A stretch of DNA of 58,315 bases, taken from assembly GCF_006228125.1 (NCBI RefSeq), contig NZ_VDFY01000170.1, forward strand, positions 1 to 58,315. Direction: 5' to 3'. The notes under the pieces were generated by a model, which saw only the letters and a list, made by a program, of their open reading frames with translations, was not told the origin of the DNA and did no database searches. The position numbers were made by a program, and so were the translations under genes. Within the stretch, counting starts at the first letter, position 1, and each line of letters starts with the position of its first letter. This stretch comes from Micromonospora orduensis (GTDB lineage Bacteria; Actinomycetota; Actinomycetes; Mycobacteriales; Micromonosporaceae). Positions 46,357-53,791 of the stretch are shown one piece after another.

Positions 46357-48351
46357 CTAATCGAGCAGCCCGCGTATGGCGCTCGCGAGGTTGGCAAGCC
46401 TTTCGTCTGCGCGGTCGCGTCGGTGTTTGACCCATTCCTTGCCTTCGGCGGCGATGCCTTCGAGGACGTGCAGGGTGTGACTGAGCCCGGCAGCGTCTAG
46501 CGACAGCTCAGCGATCTTGGTTGGGTTCTCGTCGTGCTGGAGCGTCCCGTTGTCAGGATCGCTCACTTGGATTGAAATGGGTTCTCCGTTGAACAGAGTC
46601 AGCTCGAAGGCCTGCTGTCGGGTGGCGATGCCGTCGATCCGTACGGCGGCGACGGCGTCGAAACGGTAGTTGAGCCGTTGGGTGGTGCGGCTTGCGGAGG
46701 TTTCGAAGTCGAGATCGATGTTGACCTGCCGGACACCGTCGTCGGTGAGAAGAAACAGCAGCAGGCGATACCGGGAGTACCGCCACGGTCCCTGCGGGTA
46801 GCGGGCCTTCTTGCAGGAGGGTGCCGGCGCCTCGATGAAGGCGTGGGCGATTACCTGGCTGGGGCGGAGTCGGTACTGCTGCATGGCCTGGTCGACCAGG
46901 ACCTTGCGGTCGCCTTCCAACCAGGTGGCCATCTCGGTGTCCGACGGCTGGTCGGACAGCTTGTGGCACCACCGGTGGTATGCCGCCCAGCGGGCCGTGT
47001 CCTTGTCGTTGCGTTCCGCTTGGTCGTCGGCGACCCTGCGATGCTCGGCGACGATCCGGAACGACGATCGCACCGCCGGCACCGCGGACGCCACCGCGAG
47101 CACGAACCAGCACGTGCCGGACAAGGGGGCGCTGGTCACGACGGCAGGAACGGCCCAGAGGCTCCCCGCGGCAAGGAGGGCCAGTCCCCCGACGTGGAGG
47201 GCCGTGGTCCTGGCGGGGTTACGCAGCTGCTGACGGTACGACGTCAGCGTGTCTCGTTCCCATTGCCCTCGGACATCTCCCACCAGGTGTCGGACGAGCC
47301 AGGCGACCCGTTCGGCGTCGATGCGCTGTTCCCGGTAGAGCTCGACCACCTCGTCGCGGAGGTGCCGCCGGATCCCCGCCGTCTGGTCGAGCCAGTAGGC
47401 CCGGTCGGTTCCTTCGGGCACGTACCGGCGGAAGTAGCGGTCGAAGAGCCGGTCCACCTTGCGGGCGAAGCCTCCCGGTGGCGCCTCTCGTCGCCGCTGC
47501 TGGGGCGGACGGATCTGGGCTTCCTTCGCGCGCAGCCGTGTTCCGCGGTAGTACCGGTCCGCCCCACCGACGCAAAACGCGGCCAGTCCGACCAGGGCGG
47601 CGAGTAGACCGAGGAACGGGTCGAGCGTGCCGCGGGCCGCCACCAGCACGATCATCTGCACCACCGCGAGAGTGAACACGGCCGCGCCGGCGCCGGCGCG
47701 TAGCCAGTCGCGCAGCGCAACAGCAGCGGGTTGCACCGGTAGGGTCCGAGGCTGCGCGGGTGTGGGATGAAAGAACTTCCAGACGCGGTTGAATCGGTCC
47801 TCCGCCGTGCGCTGCGAGTCCGCCAGGGCGACGGACTTTCGCCACATCTCTTCTTGCATCGCGCCTTCGAGCAGCGCCTCGAGGTGGCCGTAGATCGCGT
47901 CGCGTTGACGCCGGTTCAGCGCATCGATTTCCTTAACCACGAGGTCTGTCTCAGCGGCGCTGACCGGGGCCAGGAGGTGGATGATTGCCTTCAGCCCCGC
48001 GGTCCACTCGTCATGGTCGTCGAGATGGGGCAGGCTGGCGCAGATGGCGGTGAGGCGATCCAGCTCTTCGGAGGCGAGTTGGCGCAGGGTACGTCCGCTC
48101 AACAGGGCGATCAGCCGGTAGAACTGGACCTCCGTGGTCACATACCCGCCGGCGACCGCCTTCTCGATGAGCTCGCACGCCTGATCACGAACTCGCGCGT
48201 CGAGATACTTCAGCGCGAAGGCGAACTGCTCCTCCGGACTCGGGTTTGGCGGCAGCCGGTAGAAGTTGATGTCACCGTGGACTACGCCTGCCTGTACGTC
48301 GACGTGCGCATCTCCTTGGGCAACGTTGGTCGCGGTCGGGGTCGTCATCAC
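46357..48351 (-). CDS. Four-TM protein with N-terminal GDAHVDVQAG motif (predicted conflict-system partner)
   Basis: The 664-aa protein opens with NVAQGDAHVDVQAGVVHGDINFY (residues about 8-30), then a helical domain to about 210. Two pairs of membrane helices follow (about 215-268 and 385-435) with a basic helical linker between them. The C-terminal domain is cytosolic (about 490-664), with alternating strands and helices. The N-terminal motif is closely similar to one in the phosphorylase fusion encoded by the overlapping upstream gene. No enzymatic motif is seen. I infer a membrane effector or sensor recruited through the shared motif. The ATG overlaps the upstream stop (ATGA). Confidence 0.65.
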   Translation of the reverse strand: MMTTPTATNVAQGDAHVDVQAGVVHGDINFYRLPPNPSPEEQFAFALKYLDARVRDQACELIEKAVAGGYVTTEVQFYRLIALLSGRTLRQLASEELDRLTAICASLPHLDDHDEWTAGLKAIIHLLAPVSAAETDLVVKEIDALNRRQRDAIYGHLEALLEGAMQEEMWRKSVALADSQRTAEDRFNRVWKFFHPTPAQPRTLPVQPAAVALRDWLRAGAGAAVFTLAVVQMIVLVAARGTLDPFLGLLAALVGLAAFCVGGADRYYRGTRLRAKEAQIRPPQQRRREAPPGGFARKVDRLFDRYFRRYVPEGTDRAYWLDQTAGIRRHLRDEVVELYREQRIDAERVAWLVRHLVGDVRGQWERDTLTSYRQQLRNPARTTALHVGGLALLAAGSLWAVPAVVTSAPLSGTCWFVLAVASAVPAVRSSFRIVAEHRRVADDQAERNDKDTARWAAYHRWCHKLSDQPSDTEMATWLEGDRKVLVDQAMQQYRLRPSQVIAHAFIEAPAPSCKKARYPQGPWRYSRYRLLLFLLTDDGVRQVNIDLDFETSASRTTQRLNYRFDAVAAVRIDGIATRQQAFELTLFNGEPISIQVSDPDNGTLQHDENPTKIAELSLDAAGLSHTLHVLEGIAAEGKEWVKHRRDRADERLANLASAIRGLLD

Positions 48352-49502
48352 ATGCCCCGCACCACGGCGATGATCGCCGCCAGCCGCGCCGCCAGCTCAG
48401 ACACGTCGGCGACCAGGCCCCGCAACCGCTTGAGCGCCACCATCAGGCCACTCTTCTTCTCGGCTGTGCCCGCCGAGACGCATGCCGTCGCCGCCTCCAG
48501 TTCCGACTCGGCTGCGGCGTAGGTCTCTTCGTCCAACTGTCCGTCGAGGTGGGCCTGCTTGAGGTGGGTTCGCAGGTCTGCGATGCTCGCTGTCAGATCG
48601 ATCGGCTGATTGGCGCCAGCACCGACGGTGACGTTGCCGTAGATCTGCCCGGCCTGCACCCCGACGTGGGCGTTCCCGGTGGCGATGTTGCGGTTGGCCA
48701 TTGGCATCGTGGGGCTCCCGTCCCGGTCCGCGCCGCCTCGGCTGGCCGGCCCGTCGATGATCAGTTCTCGCGCCAGTGCGGCGGCGAACGCGGCGGCGTG
48801 ACGTGCAGCCTTCGGTTGCCAGTTCTGCCCGTCGCTGGTCGATTTGCTGCCGTCGGCGTGGTCGCTGATGCCGCGCACGACCACCACGGGCAGGGCACGG
48901 TTGAGATGGCCCGCCTGGGCCACACCGGCCGCTTCCATCTCGATCGCTACCGCGTCGTTGTAGTGCTGGCGGATCCAGCGGGCCTGTTCGGAGATTCCCG
49001 AGTCCTGCACCACTTCCCCTGCCGCAATCGGCCCGAAGTGGACTTTGGGCGCTGCGCCTGCGGGAAGACCCTGGCGCCACGCGGCGGACCTGTCGACGTG
49101 GTGGGCGATCTGGTCGGCCTCGTGGGGGATCTCCCACGCCTTCGGCCGGGCCTTCAAACCGTCGTCCTCGCTGGTACCGCCGTGGTAGGCGTAAATTTTA
49201 CTGGCGACGACGACATCACCGAGTCGGATGTTGGGCCAAAGGCCACCGGCGACTCCCACGAACAGCACAGCGGCCGGGGAGAACTCGGCCATCGCCCGCT
49301 CGGCGAGCACCGCGGCCGGATGATTGCCCTTACCGACCAGCCCTAAGGCGACCCGGCAGTCGCTCTGACTGATCCGGCCGACCTCGAAGCGGGTGCCGGC
49401 GGGGTGCCGCCTTACACGTAGGTCGGTCAGTTGGTCCCGGACCGCTGCGTATTCAAGGTCCAGCGCCGTGAGGATCACGACAAAACCGCTGTTCGTGCTC
49501 AC
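48348..49502 (-). CDS. Nucleoside phosphorylase (MTAN/PNP-like) fused to a GNAHVGVQAG motif domain
   Basis: The 384-aa protein has a PNP/UDP-phosphorylase-family domain in residues 6-240: VGVAGG (82-87), AIEMEAAGV (176-184; nucleoside-binding Glu178-Met-Glu180) and RGISDHAD (200-207; catalytic-type Asp). The linker leads to MANRNIATGNAHVGVQAGQIYGNVTV (about 258-283) and a helical C-terminus. Enzymes of this fold cleave nucleosides, 5'-methylthioadenosine or NAD-like substrates; in bacterial conflict systems they often act as effectors. The GTG start follows GGGAGA and overlaps the Nudix-wHTH gene by 4 bp. It is co-translated with both neighbours. Confidence 0.8.
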   Translation of the reverse strand: MSTNSGFVVILTALDLEYAAVRDQLTDLRVRRHPAGTRFEVGRISQSDCRVALGLVGKGNHPAAVLAERAMAEFSPAAVLFVGVAGGLWPNIRLGDVVVASKIYAYHGGTSEDDGLKARPKAWEIPHEADQIAHHVDRSAAWRQGLPAGAAPKVHFGPIAAGEVVQDSGISEQARWIRQHYNDAVAIEMEAAGVAQAGHLNRALPVVVVRGISDHADGSKSTSDGQNWQPKAARHAAAFAAALARELIIDGPASRGGADRDGSPTMPMANRNIATGNAHVGVQAGQIYGNVTVGAGANQPIDLTASIADLRTHLKQAHLDGQLDEETYAAAESELEAATACVSAGTAEKKSGLMVALKRLRGLVADVSELAARLAAIIAVVRGM

Positions 49503-50227
49503 GCTGTCTCCCTGTCTGCCTCGCTGAGGGGTCGCATCATCGGAGGGTGAAGAGTCGTGCGGGGCCCGGGACGGAATAGCCGAGCGGGACGCCCGCCATC
49601 GGTCTTGCGACTCGGCCCGGCGGGGACGATGAAGCCGTCCACGCTCTGCACTTTCCGGTAGAAGTTCCGCGCATCGAGCGGCACGCCCCACACCGCCTCG
49701 TAGACGTCCTGAAGCTCGGAGATCGTGAAGGTCGGACCACAAAAGGCGGTGGCGAGCGCCGAGCGCTCCAACTTCTCCCGCGCACGGTCGACCCCATCTG
49801 TCAGGATCTGCTCATGGTCGAAGGCGAGTTGCGAGTCAACGGACAACGCTTGCTCCACAGGGGTCCAACACGCCTGGGATGCGTCGGTGCCGGCGACCGG
49901 CTCGGGTAGACGAGGGGCAATGGCCAGGTAAGCCACGGAGACCACCCGCCCGCGGGGGTCACGATCCGGCGCACCGTAGACGCCAAGTTGTTCGAGGTGC
50001 AACTGATCCGGCCCCAAGCCAGCCTCCTCGGCAAGCTCCCGATGGGCAGCCATCATCAGGTCTTCCTTCTCGTGGCCGAGGAAACCGCCAGGCAGAGCCA
50101 AGGCGCCCTGATGGGGCTCGATCCCACGCTCGATCAGCAGCGCATGAAGGCAGGACTCCCGCAAGGTGAGGATGACGAGGTCAACCGTCAGTAGAACCGG
50201 TGGTGGCACCCAGTGATCGCCAGACAT
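49499..50227 (-). CDS. NrtR-like Nudix protein with C-terminal winged helix
   Basis: The 242-aa protein has a Nudix domain (residues 10-150; LPGGFLG, then HRELAEEAGLG) fused to a C-terminal winged helix, TFTISELQDVYEAVWGVPLDARNFYRKVQS (about 166-195). This is the layout of NrtR, the ADP-ribose-sensing repressor of NAD genes. The REL-x-EE residues needed for hydrolysis are present. It is the first gene of the three-gene operon. A palindrome 16 bp upstream of its ATG suggests it represses its own operon and releases it when ADP-ribose or a related nucleotide rises. Confidence 0.82.
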   Translation of the reverse strand: MSGDHWVPPPVLLTVDLVILTLRESCLHALLIERGIEPHQGALALPGGFLGHEKEDLMMAAHRELAEEAGLGPDQLHLEQLGVYGAPDRDPRGRVVSVAYLAIAPRLPEPVAGTDASQACWTPVEQALSVDSQLAFDHEQILTDGVDRAREKLERSALATAFCGPTFTISELQDVYEAVWGVPLDARNFYRKVQSVDGFIVPAGPSRKTDGGRPARLFRPGPRTTLHPPMMRPLSEADRETA

Positions 50228-50242
50228 GGCCCGACCATAGAC

Positions 50243-50263
50243 TTACTGTCACTCTGACAGGAA
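50243..50263. promoter_or_regulatory. Candidate NrtR-type operator
   Basis: TTaCTGTCA-CTC-TGACAGgAA is an inverted repeat with six-base perfect inner arms and two more outer matches. It lies 16-36 bp upstream of the Nudix-wHTH start codon. Its inner arm CTGTCA is the same hexamer as in the CTGTCAG repeats at 20561-20691 and 22116-22132. Confidence 0.6.
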
Positions 50264-50299
50264 GACCGCTGAGTGTCGGATTTCAGCGCCAGTGCATAT

Positions 50300-50345
50300 G
50301 GGTTGGCTTCTATCAACGCTTGACTACCGTGAAGAGCCAGACAGC
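50300..50345. other. attR of the integrated element
   Basis: Element DNA ending ACCGTGAAG joins host DNA AGCCAGACAGCC. AAG at 50332-50334 is shared with attL. The arm GGCttctATCAAC (50305-50317) is an imperfect inverted counterpart of GTTGATgttGCC at the left end, so the circular form would carry a roughly symmetrical attP of the type bound by large serine integrases. Confidence 0.8.
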
Positions 50346-50421
50346 CAAGTCACTGGCCAGGTTGCGCGCCGTGGCACCCGAGCTCGCCGAGCTGTACGTC
50401 CTGGAAGGAAGCACCCGATGA
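50335..50421 (+). pseudogene. SigE-family sigma factor, 3' part of the split gene
   Basis: The frame SQTAKSLARLRAVAPELAELYVLEGSTR and a TGA completes region 4.2 of the sigma factor interrupted at 14174. No start codon or ribosome binding site belongs to this piece by itself. Its stop overlaps the ATG of the propeller gene, as expected for an original sigma/partner operon. Confidence 0.88.
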
Positions 50422-51599
50422 ACGACCAGCGCCTCCGGCTCGACCTGGCCGCCCTGGCCGACGAGGTCACCTCGGTCGACCTACGGGACCGTACGCTGCG
50501 CACGTCCCGCCGGCTCGGCATCCAGCGGACGGTGGCCACCTCCGCCGCCGCGCTGGTGCTGATCGCGGCGGCGACCGGCACCGCGTTCGCCATCCGACCG
50601 AACCAGTCCCCGAATCCGTTGCCCGCCGACACCCCGTCGGTCACGGCGACGCCGACGCCGTCACCCACCCCGACGCCGTCCGCCACCGCCGGTGACACGC
50701 CGGGCGCCCCGCCCAGCAGCGAATCCAGCACGAACACGCCAGCCGTGCAGTTCGGAAAGCTCTTCTACGGCCCGGTCGAATTGGCCCGGCAGGGGACGAC
50801 GTGGGACCTGCGGTCCTGGCGCCCCGGCGGTAGCCCCGTCCGGTTGCTGACGCTGCCCGACATCGCGGTGAGGGGCAACATGGGCATCTCCTCGGACGGC
50901 CACCGGGCGGCTTGGGTGGACGCCGACAACGAACTCTTCGTCGCCGACGCCGACGGCTCGGACAAGCAAATGGTGCGTACGAATGTCGATCCCTATTGCG
51001 TGGGCGCGGCCTGGTCGCCGGACGGGCGGCAGTTGCTGTTCCGCGAGTTGCAGGAGCCGGGCGGCCCGGGCCGGTTCGGGCTGTTGGATACGCGTTCGCC
51101 GGGAAAGACTGTGCGCTGGTGGACCACGAAAACTGAGGCTTGCGACGCCCTTTGGTCGGCGGACGGCCAGACCATCGCCATGACGCGCTATGACGGCGTA
51201 TCCGGGGTCACGCTCTACGGCAAGGACGGTACGAAGAAGCGAGATGTCCCTGGCTTCTTCCCGGATGGTTGGAGCGCTGTCGACCTTGTCAGTCTCTCCC
51301 CGGACGGGTCACTGATCGCCCTGTCGCGGCAGAAGGAGCGTGGGGACCGCGGCGATGGCGTTCGTGACCTCAGTGTGAACGCGTTGCTGGACACCCGAAC
51401 GGGCGAGCAGGTTTCGTTGCCGCTGGGCGGCCGGAAGCTGCGGCAGGTGTATTTCCAGGCCGACGGTTCGATGGTCGTACGGGTGCAGGACGGCAGTGGG
51501 TACGCGGTGCTGTTGGTGGACGAGGACGGCGAAAAGGTGTCCGAGACCGCCGAGCCGGCGAGCCTGAAGGACATGCAGGTCCTGGCCGTCACCGACTGA
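50418..51599 (+). CDS. Membrane-anchored TolB-like beta-propeller protein, partner of the split sigma factor
   Basis: The 393-aa protein has a cytosolic N-terminus (MNDQRLRLDLAALADEV), one membrane helix (about residues 37-60, TVATSAAALVLIAAATGTAFAI), a Pro/Thr/Ser-rich extracellular linker and a C-terminal propeller with repeats such as ISSDGHRAAWVDADNELFVADADG, AAWSPDGRQLLF and LWSADGQTIAM. Genes of this type follow SigE-family sigma genes in Micromonosporaceae and may act like anti-sigma or sensor proteins. ATGA overlap with the sigma 3' end. The element has separated it from its original promoter. Confidence 0.8.
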   Translation: MNDQRLRLDLAALADEVTSVDLRDRTLRTSRRLGIQRTVATSAAALVLIAAATGTAFAIRPNQSPNPLPADTPSVTATPTPSPTPTPSATAGDTPGAPPSSESSTNTPAVQFGKLFYGPVELARQGTTWDLRSWRPGGSPVRLLTLPDIAVRGNMGISSDGHRAAWVDADNELFVADADGSDKQMVRTNVDPYCVGAAWSPDGRQLLFRELQEPGGPGRFGLLDTRSPGKTVRWWTTKTEACDALWSADGQTIAMTRYDGVSGVTLYGKDGTKKRDVPGFFPDGWSAVDLVSLSPDGSLIALSRQKERGDRGDGVRDLSVNALLDTRTGEQVSLPLGGRKLRQVYFQADGSMVVRVQDGSGYAVLLVDEDGEKVSETAEPASLKDMQVLAVTD

Positions 51600-51614
51600 C
51601 GACTGGTACGGGCA

Positions 51615-51648
51615 AAAGGGCGGGTCACCCTCGGGTGGCCCGCCCTTT
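51615..51648. terminator. 16-bp hairpin terminator
   Basis: AAAGGGCGGGTCACCC, loop TC, GGGTGGCCCGCCCTTT with one mismatch or wobble. It lies 16 bp after the propeller gene stop. Confidence 0.85.
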
Positions 51649-51802
51649 GCGCTGTCCGCAGGACCTCCCCGAAGAAGGTTGCCGCCGCGAACGGATTCGA
51701 CTGTCGGATAGCAGCGCGCGGCGACGGCAACTCGCCACAGCCGGGGGCTCGTCTTGGGTGGTGTAAAGCTCGATCACCCTCCACAAAGGATGGAAACGAT
51801 GA

Positions 51803-52693
51803 ACGTCGGCCCGTCCGGCCACCGCCTCCGCCCAGTGGCCGCAGTTGACCTGGTACACCGCCGAGGAACACGGCCAGGCGCAGAACGACCCGGCCCGCAT
51901 CTGGCGGCGTACCCCTGCCGGAAGCTGGCAGGTGGTGCGCGAGGGTCGCCCCGGTGCCGACAAGGACCTCAGCCCGATCACCGTCTCGCCGGACGGCCGG
52001 CGGGCCGCCTGGGTGGAGGCGTCCGCCGCTCGACTGGTGATCAGCGCCTTCGACGGCACGAAGCGGCACACCATCCCGACCCAGGGCCAGCGGACCTGCA
52101 AGCCGGAGTGGCTCGACTCCGGCCGGGTGCTCTACGGCCTGGGCCGGGACAAGGACTGGACGATCGTCGCCGTCAACGCCGACGGCACCGGCCGGAAGGT
52201 GCTCGCCAGCCACCAGGCGAAATGCCCGGCGGTGTCCAATGGCTGGATCGCCCAGCTCACCGACCGGACGGTGAGCATCCGCAACGAGGGTGGCGCCAAG
52301 CGCTCGATCAGCCCGCGCGTTCCGACCGGGTTGGCCATCGGCGGGGTGGCGGCGATCTCCGGCAGCGGCCGCACCCTGGTCATCAGCACCTACACGCCCA
52401 CCCCCGGTGGATGCGGCTGTGGCTCGCGGTTCCGCAACTACCGGGTCGACGTCGCCAGCGGAGCCGCCACCGAGCTGGTGCCGCTCGACCGGGCCTGGAC
52501 CAGGCCGACCGGGCACGGCGAGGCCGTCGACGCGGTGATCCTGGGCGACGGCGGCCTGGTGGTGCAGGTCAACGCCGACACGCCGGCCGGTTCCGCGCCG
52601 GACTACCGGCTGGTCCGGTACGCCGCCAACGGCCGGGTGTTGGCCGACGCCGCGGTGCCCGCCGGCCAGCCGTGGGGCGGCCTGCTGGGCTGA
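51803..52693 (+). pseudogene. Truncated beta-propeller protein
   Basis: The frame is open from 51803 and encodes propeller blades (ITVSPDGRRAAWVEASAARLVISAFDG; GTGRKVLASHQAKC; GCGCGSRFRNYRVDVASG) but has no signal or membrane anchor and no normal start. The first possible start is a TTG at 51845 without a ribosome binding site. An ATG at 51799 opens a different frame that covers the same bases, consistent with a frameshift or 5' deletion. It resembles the intact propeller gene upstream and the one at the right edge, so it is probably the decayed remainder of a duplicate. Confidence 0.6.
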
Positions 52694-52725
52694 GCCACCG
52701 GTGGCCCCGCCACCGGCTACGACGA

Positions 52726-52759
52726 GAGGACCGGCCGCTCACGGGGGTGGCCGGTCCTC
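52726..52759. terminator. 11-bp hairpin terminator between convergent genes
   Basis: GAGGACCGGCC and GGCCGGTCCTC pair around a 12-base loop, between the truncated propeller and the convergent membrane-protein gene. Confidence 0.7.
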
Positions 52760-52768
52760 CGCGCACGG

Positions 52769-53791
52769 TCAGCCCGCGCCGGGGAGGCGGCCCTCGCAGC
52801 GCGCGTCCGGCTCGACGATCGGCCGCCGGGGCATCATCCAGTCCAGGGCGGTCTCCTCGACCGGCCAGCCGCGTACCGACACGAGGCTGTACGGCACCTG
52901 CGCCGCCTGCGGGCAGAGGACCTGCGACTCGACCTGGCCGTTCGGCAGGAACCGCACACCGGCGGCCTGGTCCAGCACGATCGTCGAGGTGTCGGTGACC
53001 GTGATGAGTGCGCCGAGGACCACCTCCGGGCCGGCCGCGTCGGTCGGCGGGGCCCCGGCGGCAGCCTTCTTCGGGGCGACCTCGATCGCGGCGGTGGGCA
53101 GCAACGGCACCCGGAGGAAGACCGCTCCCATCACCACCGGGAGCACGGCGGCGACCGTGAACGCCAGACCGTGGGTCAGCGCCGGGGCGATCCGGCCGGG
53201 GACCGGGCCGGTGAGGAGCAGGGTGGCGGCGGGTGGCACGGCCAGCAGCGCGGCCGTCGAAAGCTCACCCTCCTGAAGGGCCGTCCAGATCGCCGGAGTC
53301 AGGATGCCGTACGCGAGCACCGCCGCCGCCACCGGCAGCGCGACGGTGACCACCAGGGTCCGGGTCGGTTGATGCGGATGCAGGTAGCGGGTACGCAGCG
53401 CGAGCAGCCACAGGCCGAGCATCAGCAGCGACGGCAGGAAGCGGAGCTGCCACGTGAGCGCCCCCAACGCGACCGCCGCGGTGAGCACCCAGCCGGGGGT
53501 ACGCGCGGTCCCCGAGGCAAGCAGCGACCGTTCCGGGTCGAAGCGGTCAGGGGCGCTGAGCCGGAGCAGCCGACCGAGCACGCCGAACGCGAGCACCACG
53601 ACGGGGAACGCCCACACCAGGGCGATCAGCAGGGCGCTCAGCAGGCCGAGCGGGCTGACGTACTGCACCAGCAGCAGCATCGTCGACATGTCCTGTCGGC
53701 TGAGCTGCCACAGCCGCAGCACCAGGAGTAGGACGGGGAACGCGGGCAGGAGGGTCAGCAGCCACTGCTGCGCCTGCCGCGCCCCCGCCAT
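52769..53791 (-). CDS. Polytopic membrane protein, unknown function
   Basis: The 340-aa protein has about seven membrane helices in residues 8-250 (WLLTLLPAFPVLLLVLRLW; LLSALLIALVWAFPVVVLAFG; VLTAAVALGALTW), then an extracytoplasmic C-terminal domain of about 90 residues (VVLGALITVTDTSTIVLDQAAGVRFLPNGQVESQVLCPQ). The start is the ATG at 53791, overlapping the upstream solute-binding-type gene by 37 bp. Downstream coupling suggests the two form one signalling or uptake unit, but no ABC ATPase is nearby. Confidence 0.65.
   Translation of the reverse strand: MAGARQAQQWLLTLLPAFPVLLLVLRLWQLSRQDMSTMLLLVQYVSPLGLLSALLIALVWAFPVVVLAFGVLGRLLRLSAPDRFDPERSLLASGTARTPGWVLTAAVALGALTWQLRFLPSLLMLGLWLLALRTRYLHPHQPTRTLVVTVALPVAAAVLAYGILTPAIWTALQEGELSTAALLAVPPAATLLLTGPVPGRIAPALTHGLAFTVAAVLPVVMGAVFLRVPLLPTAAIEVAPKKAAAGAPPTDAAGPEVVLGALITVTDTSTIVLDQAAGVRFLPNGQVESQVLCPQAAQVPYSLVSVRGWPVEETALDWMMPRRPIVEPDARCEGRLPGAG

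Larger units (their letters stand above)
14175..50331 (+). mobile_element. Integrated genetic element (about 36 kb) inserted in a SigE-family sigma gene
   Basis: Both halves of one sigma-factor gene border this segment and splice back in frame at a shared AAG. A large serine recombinase lies just inside the left border. Contents in order: integrase, ICE-like backbone, TPR/XRE regulator with 2H phosphoesterase, an 11-gene metabolic directon, a type I restriction-modification system, a TPR-PIN protein, and a Nudix/phosphorylase/membrane operon. There is a DUF2637 protein and a replication-relaxation protein but no FtsK/TraB-like translocase or Rep protein that I can recognise. It may therefore depend on a helper element for transfer, or be a degraded ICE. 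Confidence 0.85.
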
